From: JAVBMO01 sp031552355
GTDB lineage: Bacteria; Bacteroidota; Bacteroidia; Bacteroidales; P3
Assembly (NCBI GenBank): GCA_031552355.1
Contig: JAVBMO010000105.1
Span: 1-8,311 of the forward strand
Direction of reading: 5' to 3'
Length of the DNA stretch: 8,311 bases
Positions 6,191 to 8,311 of the stretch are shown here, piece after piece. The notes under the pieces are model-generated. The model was not told the origin of the DNA. It made no database searches and saw only the letters and a list, made by a program, of their open reading frames with translations. Position numbers and translations under genes: made by a program. Within the stretch, counting starts at the first letter, position 1, and each line of letters opens with the position of its first letter.

Positions 6191-6319
6191 TTACAACTGA
6201 ATTTTATTTCCATTCTTAATAATGTACATGTTGGCAACATCATAAAAATACCGCCCACCAATTCTAGCAGGTACAAAACTTTTCAGGTACCCTACCGTCT
6301 TTCTTGAAGCATACAAAAA
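6191..6319 (-). pseudogene. Remnant resembling the C-terminus of a MerR/excisionase-type helix-turn-helix protein
   Basis: The minus strand is open from just after a TGA (6322-6320) to a TAA at 6193-6191, encoding 42 residues with no ATG at the start. The translation includes YASRKTVGYLKSFVPARI, then GGRYFYDVANM and IIKNGNKIQL. Excisionase/MerR-type domains (HTH_17) typically read SRKTV-x-x-W/Y-x-K-x-G-x-L-P-A-x-R-I-G-G-R-Y followed by a D-containing helix, and the match in order and spacing is good except that about two residues are missing after the recognition helix. The expected N-terminal half (a V-A-x-x-L-G-type first helix) is absent in this frame, and I could not restore it in the other two. 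In Bacteroidota such small proteins often belong to integrative or mobilisable elements. Chance resemblance is possible because the stretch is short. Confidence 0.35.
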
Positions 6320-6370
6320 TCAACATTCCCAAATAATTGACAAGAATTAAATGAAGGAACATAATTTTTA

Positions 6371-6402
6371 TTGATAAATGATGGTATTTATTGTTATATT
6401 TG
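6371..6402 (+). promoter_or_regulatory. Bacteroidota-type promoter for the rRNA methyltransferase gene
   Basis: A -33 type TTG (6371-6373) is followed after 21 bases by TATATTTG (6395-6402), an exact TAnnTTTG -7 box. The spacing lies within the usual 19-21 bases. Transcription would start near 6407-6409, giving an untranslated leader of about 160 bases before the ATG at 6569. This is the best-formed promoter in the window. Confidence 0.65.
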
Positions 6403-6522
6403 CATAAGGTTCTAACAAATTTTTAAAGTATAGCTTTTTGCAAAAATAGAATTTCCTGTCGAATTTATTTTTTTGAATGTTATACTATTAAAATTATCAG
6501 ATAAATAATCAGGCTGATGATC

Positions 6523-6550
6523 GATTTCCACTAACTAACAAGTGAAAATC
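6523..6550 (+). promoter_or_regulatory. Hairpin in the leader just before the methyltransferase start
   Basis: GATTTCCACT (6523-6532) pairs with AGTGAAAATC (6541-6550) with one mismatch and an 8-base loop, AACTAACA. It ends 18 bases before the ATG, where it could influence ribosome access. There is no T-run, so it is not a terminator. The leader also contains a perfect 12-base palindrome, TTTTTGCAAAAA (6435-6446). A regulatory role is inference. Confidence 0.3.
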
Positions 6551-6568
6551 ACTAAGAATTAACTTTTT

Positions 6569-7753
6569 ATGTTTTCAAAAATTTATTTAAAACAAGGCAA
6601 AGAAAAATCCTTACAACGTTTTCACCCTTGGGTTTTTTCCGGTGCCTTGGCTTCCGACATCAGCACTTTGGCTGAAGGCGATGTTGTAGAAATTTATGCT
6701 GCTGACAAACAATATTTAGCTACCGGATATATTCAGCACGACAGCATTTCGGTTAAAATATTGTCTTTCGAACAAACAGATATTAATTTTAGATTTTGGG
6801 AAGAAAAATTCTTGTCGGCGATTAATTACCGCAAACAATTAGGATTTTTTGATAATAAAAACACCAATGTTTTCCGTTTGATAAACGGCGAAGGTGATTT
6901 TTTACCTGGATTAATTATTGATTGGTATGATGGCGTGGTGGTTATTCAATGCCACTCACAGGGAATGTACAAACAGAAAGATATTTTTTGTGAGATATTG
7001 CACCGTTGCCTTCCCGGAAAAATAAAAAGCATTTACAATAAAAGTGCGGCCACTTTGCCAAGAAATTCGCTTGGCAATTTTATAGATGGTTTTCTCTTCG
7101 GCAAAGAAGAAGAAATATGTTCGGTAACCGAAAACGGAAATCAATATTTGATTAATTTGCGGGAATCTCAAAAAACGGGCTTTTTTATCGACCAACGCGA
7201 AAATCGCAAACTTTTGCAAGAAATTGCCCTCAACAAAACAGTTTTAAACACTTTTGGCTATACAGGCGGGTTTTCTGTAAGCGCTTTAAAAGGTGGCGCT
7301 CGTTTGGCTTGTACATTGGATATTTCAAAAAAAGCCATAGAAGCTTGTAATGAAAATGTCCATTTAAATTTTGGAGACAATGCGCCTCACAAGGCGGAAG
7401 CTGTGGATGTATTGAAATATTTGAACCAGATGGAAGACTCCTATGATATTATAGTCTTAGACCCGCCTGCTTTTTCAAAACATCAAAAAGATTTACAGCA
7501 AGGCTTAAAAGCTTATAGAAATATCAATCAAAAGGCTTTGGAAAAAATAAATTCCGGTGGATTTTTGTTTACATTTTCCTGTTCTCAGGCTGTAAGTGTT
7601 AAGGAATTTGCCACATTAGTCTTTTCTACTTCTGCGGTAGCTAAGAGAAAGGTACGCATTATTAGAACTTTACCTCATGCACAAGATCATCCTGTTAATA
7701 TTTTTCATCCCGAAGGTGAATATTTAAAAGGATTGCTTCTATATGTTGAGTAA
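6569..7753 (+). CDS. rlmI: Class I SAM-dependent rRNA methyltransferase, RlmI family (23S rRNA m5C type)
   Basis: The 394-residue protein aligns from end to end with the pattern of E. coli RlmI (396 residues), which methylates C1962 of 23S rRNA at position 5. The N-terminal PUA-type RNA-binding domain (1 to about 80) starts with the family pattern G-K-E-K-S-L-x-R-x-H-P-W-V-F-S-G-A. It is followed by FRLINGEGDFLPGLIID (102-118), GFFIDQRENR (204-213), the SAM-binding motif NTFGYTGGFSVSALKGGA (227-244), LDISKKAIEAC (250-260), DPPAF (298-302) and FSCS (336-339). The C-terminus has ADHP-like QDHPVNIFHPEGEYLKG. The start at 6569 matches the family's N-terminus. The exact target base in this organism is inferred by orthology. 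The gene has its own promoter and a long leader, and converges on the ZIP transporter gene 42 bases further on. Confidence 0.9.
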   Translation: MFSKIYLKQGKEKSLQRFHPWVFSGALASDISTLAEGDVVEIYAADKQYLATGYIQHDSISVKILSFEQTDINFRFWEEKFLSAINYRKQLGFFDNKNTNVFRLINGEGDFLPGLIIDWYDGVVVIQCHSQGMYKQKDIFCEILHRCLPGKIKSIYNKSAATLPRNSLGNFIDGFLFGKEEEICSVTENGNQYLINLRESQKTGFFIDQRENRKLLQEIALNKTVLNTFGYTGGFSVSALKGGARLACTLDISKKAIEACNENVHLNFGDNAPHKAEAVDVLKYLNQMEDSYDIIVLDPPAFSKHQKDLQQGLKAYRNINQKALEKINSGGFLFTFSCSQAVSVKEFATLVFSTSAVAKRKVRIIRTLPHAQDHPVNIFHPEGEYLKGLLLYVE

Positions 7754-7765
7754 TTTTCCGTTGTA

Positions 7766-7790
7766 GAGTTTTAGCTAATGGCGTAAACTC
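7766..7790. terminator. Weak hairpin between convergent genes
   Basis: GAGTTT (7766-7771) pairs with AAACTC (7785-7790). Inside, GCT (7774-7776) can pair with GGC (7780-7782) around an AAT loop, with a small internal mismatch. It sits in the 42-base space between two gene ends, where a bidirectional terminator would be expected, but there is no T-run on either side, so the call is tentative. Confidence 0.25.
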
Positions 7791-7795
7791 AAAGG

Positions 7796-8311
7796 TCAGT
7801 GTGTACAAGAAGGCAGAAAATAGACAAGCACAAAAGCTGATAATATGACAATAAATTTTTCCAGCTTATTTTTTTGTGTATGTTCTTCAAAAAATAAAAT
7901 GCTGACAGCCACATGCAACAAAATACCTATTACCACAGCTGTAATAACAGTTTCAAAGTTTTCCAAATGGTTCAAAAAAGTATTTTTCACTATAGAGCCA
8001 AGGGGCGTCATAATTGCAAAAAGAGCCAATAAAGAAAAGGTCTTAAACGTTGAATAACCGGATTTTTTGAATAAAGTCAATAAAATTAATGCAATGGGAA
8101 TATTATGTATGAAAATCCCCCACACCAAACCTACCTGCACTTGATTCCCTTCATGTGCAATAGGCATTCCTTCTAGAAAAGCATGAATGCAAACTCCTAT
8201 TAACAAAGGAAGTACAGCGTAGTGATGATGGTTGTGAGCATGTTGTCTTTCTGTAGATGCTTCACCGTGAAAATGCCCATGTTCAGCGCCTTGAGTAAAG
8301 GTTTCCAGTAA
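7796..8311 (-). CDS. ZIP-family metal transporter, C-terminal part
   Basis: The reading frame is open from the right edge to a TGA at 7798-7796, giving the last 171 residues of a protein that begins outside the window. It starts with a histidine-rich hydrophilic loop (HGHFHGE, then HAHNHHHY, residues 11-31 of the fragment), the usual cytoplasmic metal-sensing loop between membrane segments 3 and 4 of ZIP transporters. The next membrane helix carries H-A-F-L-E-G, and the following one carries FIHNIPIALIL. These correspond to the paired metal-binding motifs in segments 4 and 5. At least two more hydrophobic segments follow, near the middle of the fragment and at the very end (FIVILSAFVLVYFLPSC). 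ZIP proteins import Zn2+ or other divalent metals into the cytoplasm; the metal cannot be told from the sequence. The TTG at 8206 is internal, not the start. Confidence 0.88.
   Translation of the reverse strand, partial: LLETFTQGAEHGHFHGEASTERQHAHNHHHYAVLPLLIGVCIHAFLEGMPIAHEGNQVQVGLVWGIFIHNIPIALILLTLFKKSGYSTFKTFSLLALFAIMTPLGSIVKNTFLNHLENFETVITAVVIGILLHVAVSILFFEEHTQKNKLEKFIVILSAFVLVYFLPSCTH

Larger units (their letters stand above)
5877..6568. other. 692-base gap with palindromes, a gene remnant and a promoter
   Basis: No intact gene is visible. In order the gap holds a weak inverted repeat just after the AraC gene (TAAACCA at 5892-5898 with TGGTTTA at 5916-5922, 17-base loop), a 9-bp tandem duplication CAAATATTG twice (5959-5976), the strong palindrome at 6076-6108, a second hairpin at 6117-6139, a minus-strand helix-turn-helix-like remnant (6191-6319), a promoter (6371-6402), and a leader of about 160 bases before the methyltransferase gene. 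The mix of palindromes and a broken coding stretch suggests leftover mobile DNA. Confidence 0.6.

Noticed and set aside
7845..8057. Plus-strand open frame opposite the metal transporter gene
   Set aside because: It is a shadow of the ZIP gene, whose membrane segments and motifs are clear on the other strand.
8204..8206. TTG at 8206 as the start of the metal transporter
   Set aside because: The frame continues upstream to the window edge with a histidine-rich loop typical of ZIP proteins, so this codon is internal.

Overview
The window looks like chromosomal DNA from a member of the Bacteroidota, probably Bacteroidales or a close relative; the order is not certain. The DNA is AT-rich. Start codons have no clear Shine-Dalgarno sequence. 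Three intergenic sites match the Bacteroidota sigma -7 box TAnnTTTG. One gene encodes a small secreted beta-barrel of the PorT/OMP_b-brl_2 type typical of this phylum.

Layout. The left half (1-4493) is a compact minus-strand gene string, read from right to left: ffh (signal recognition particle GTPase), folD (one-carbon/folate enzyme), a small outer-membrane beta-barrel gene, coaD (coenzyme A synthesis), a flavin reductase-like gene, and the N-terminal part of a membrane-anchored SIMPL-domain protein that runs off the left edge. Gaps are 7 to 57 bases, so one transcription unit is likely, starting at a TAnnTTTG box just upstream of ffh. The genes do not form one pathway; the string mixes protein targeting, cofactor metabolism and envelope functions.

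The centre holds a 558-base gap (4494-5051), a plus-strand AraC-type regulator (5052-5876), and a 692-base gap (5877-6568). The first gap contains a 16-bp direct repeat spaced exactly 70 bp, a -7 box, and a 14-bp perfect inverted repeat enclosing a second hairpin and followed by T6. This reads as a small RNA, or as an attenuated leader for the regulator. The second gap contains a 13-bp perfect palindrome with a flanking GTAG (REP/RAYT-like geometry), a second 9-bp hairpin, a short minus-strand remnant resembling the end of a MerR/excisionase-type helix-turn-helix protein, and a well-formed promoter. The gap therefore looks like a site with mobile-element debris.

The right part holds a plus-strand RlmI-type 23S rRNA methyltransferase (6569-7753), converging on the C-terminal part of a ZIP-family metal transporter (7796 to the right edge, minus strand) with a histidine-rich cytoplasmic loop.

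Most genes are ordinary housekeeping functions. The items most worth a second look are the structured RNA candidate upstream of the AraC gene, the 70-bp-spaced repeats next to it, and the REP-like palindrome with the adjacent pseudogene. I saw no tRNA, rRNA, CRISPR array or intact transposase.
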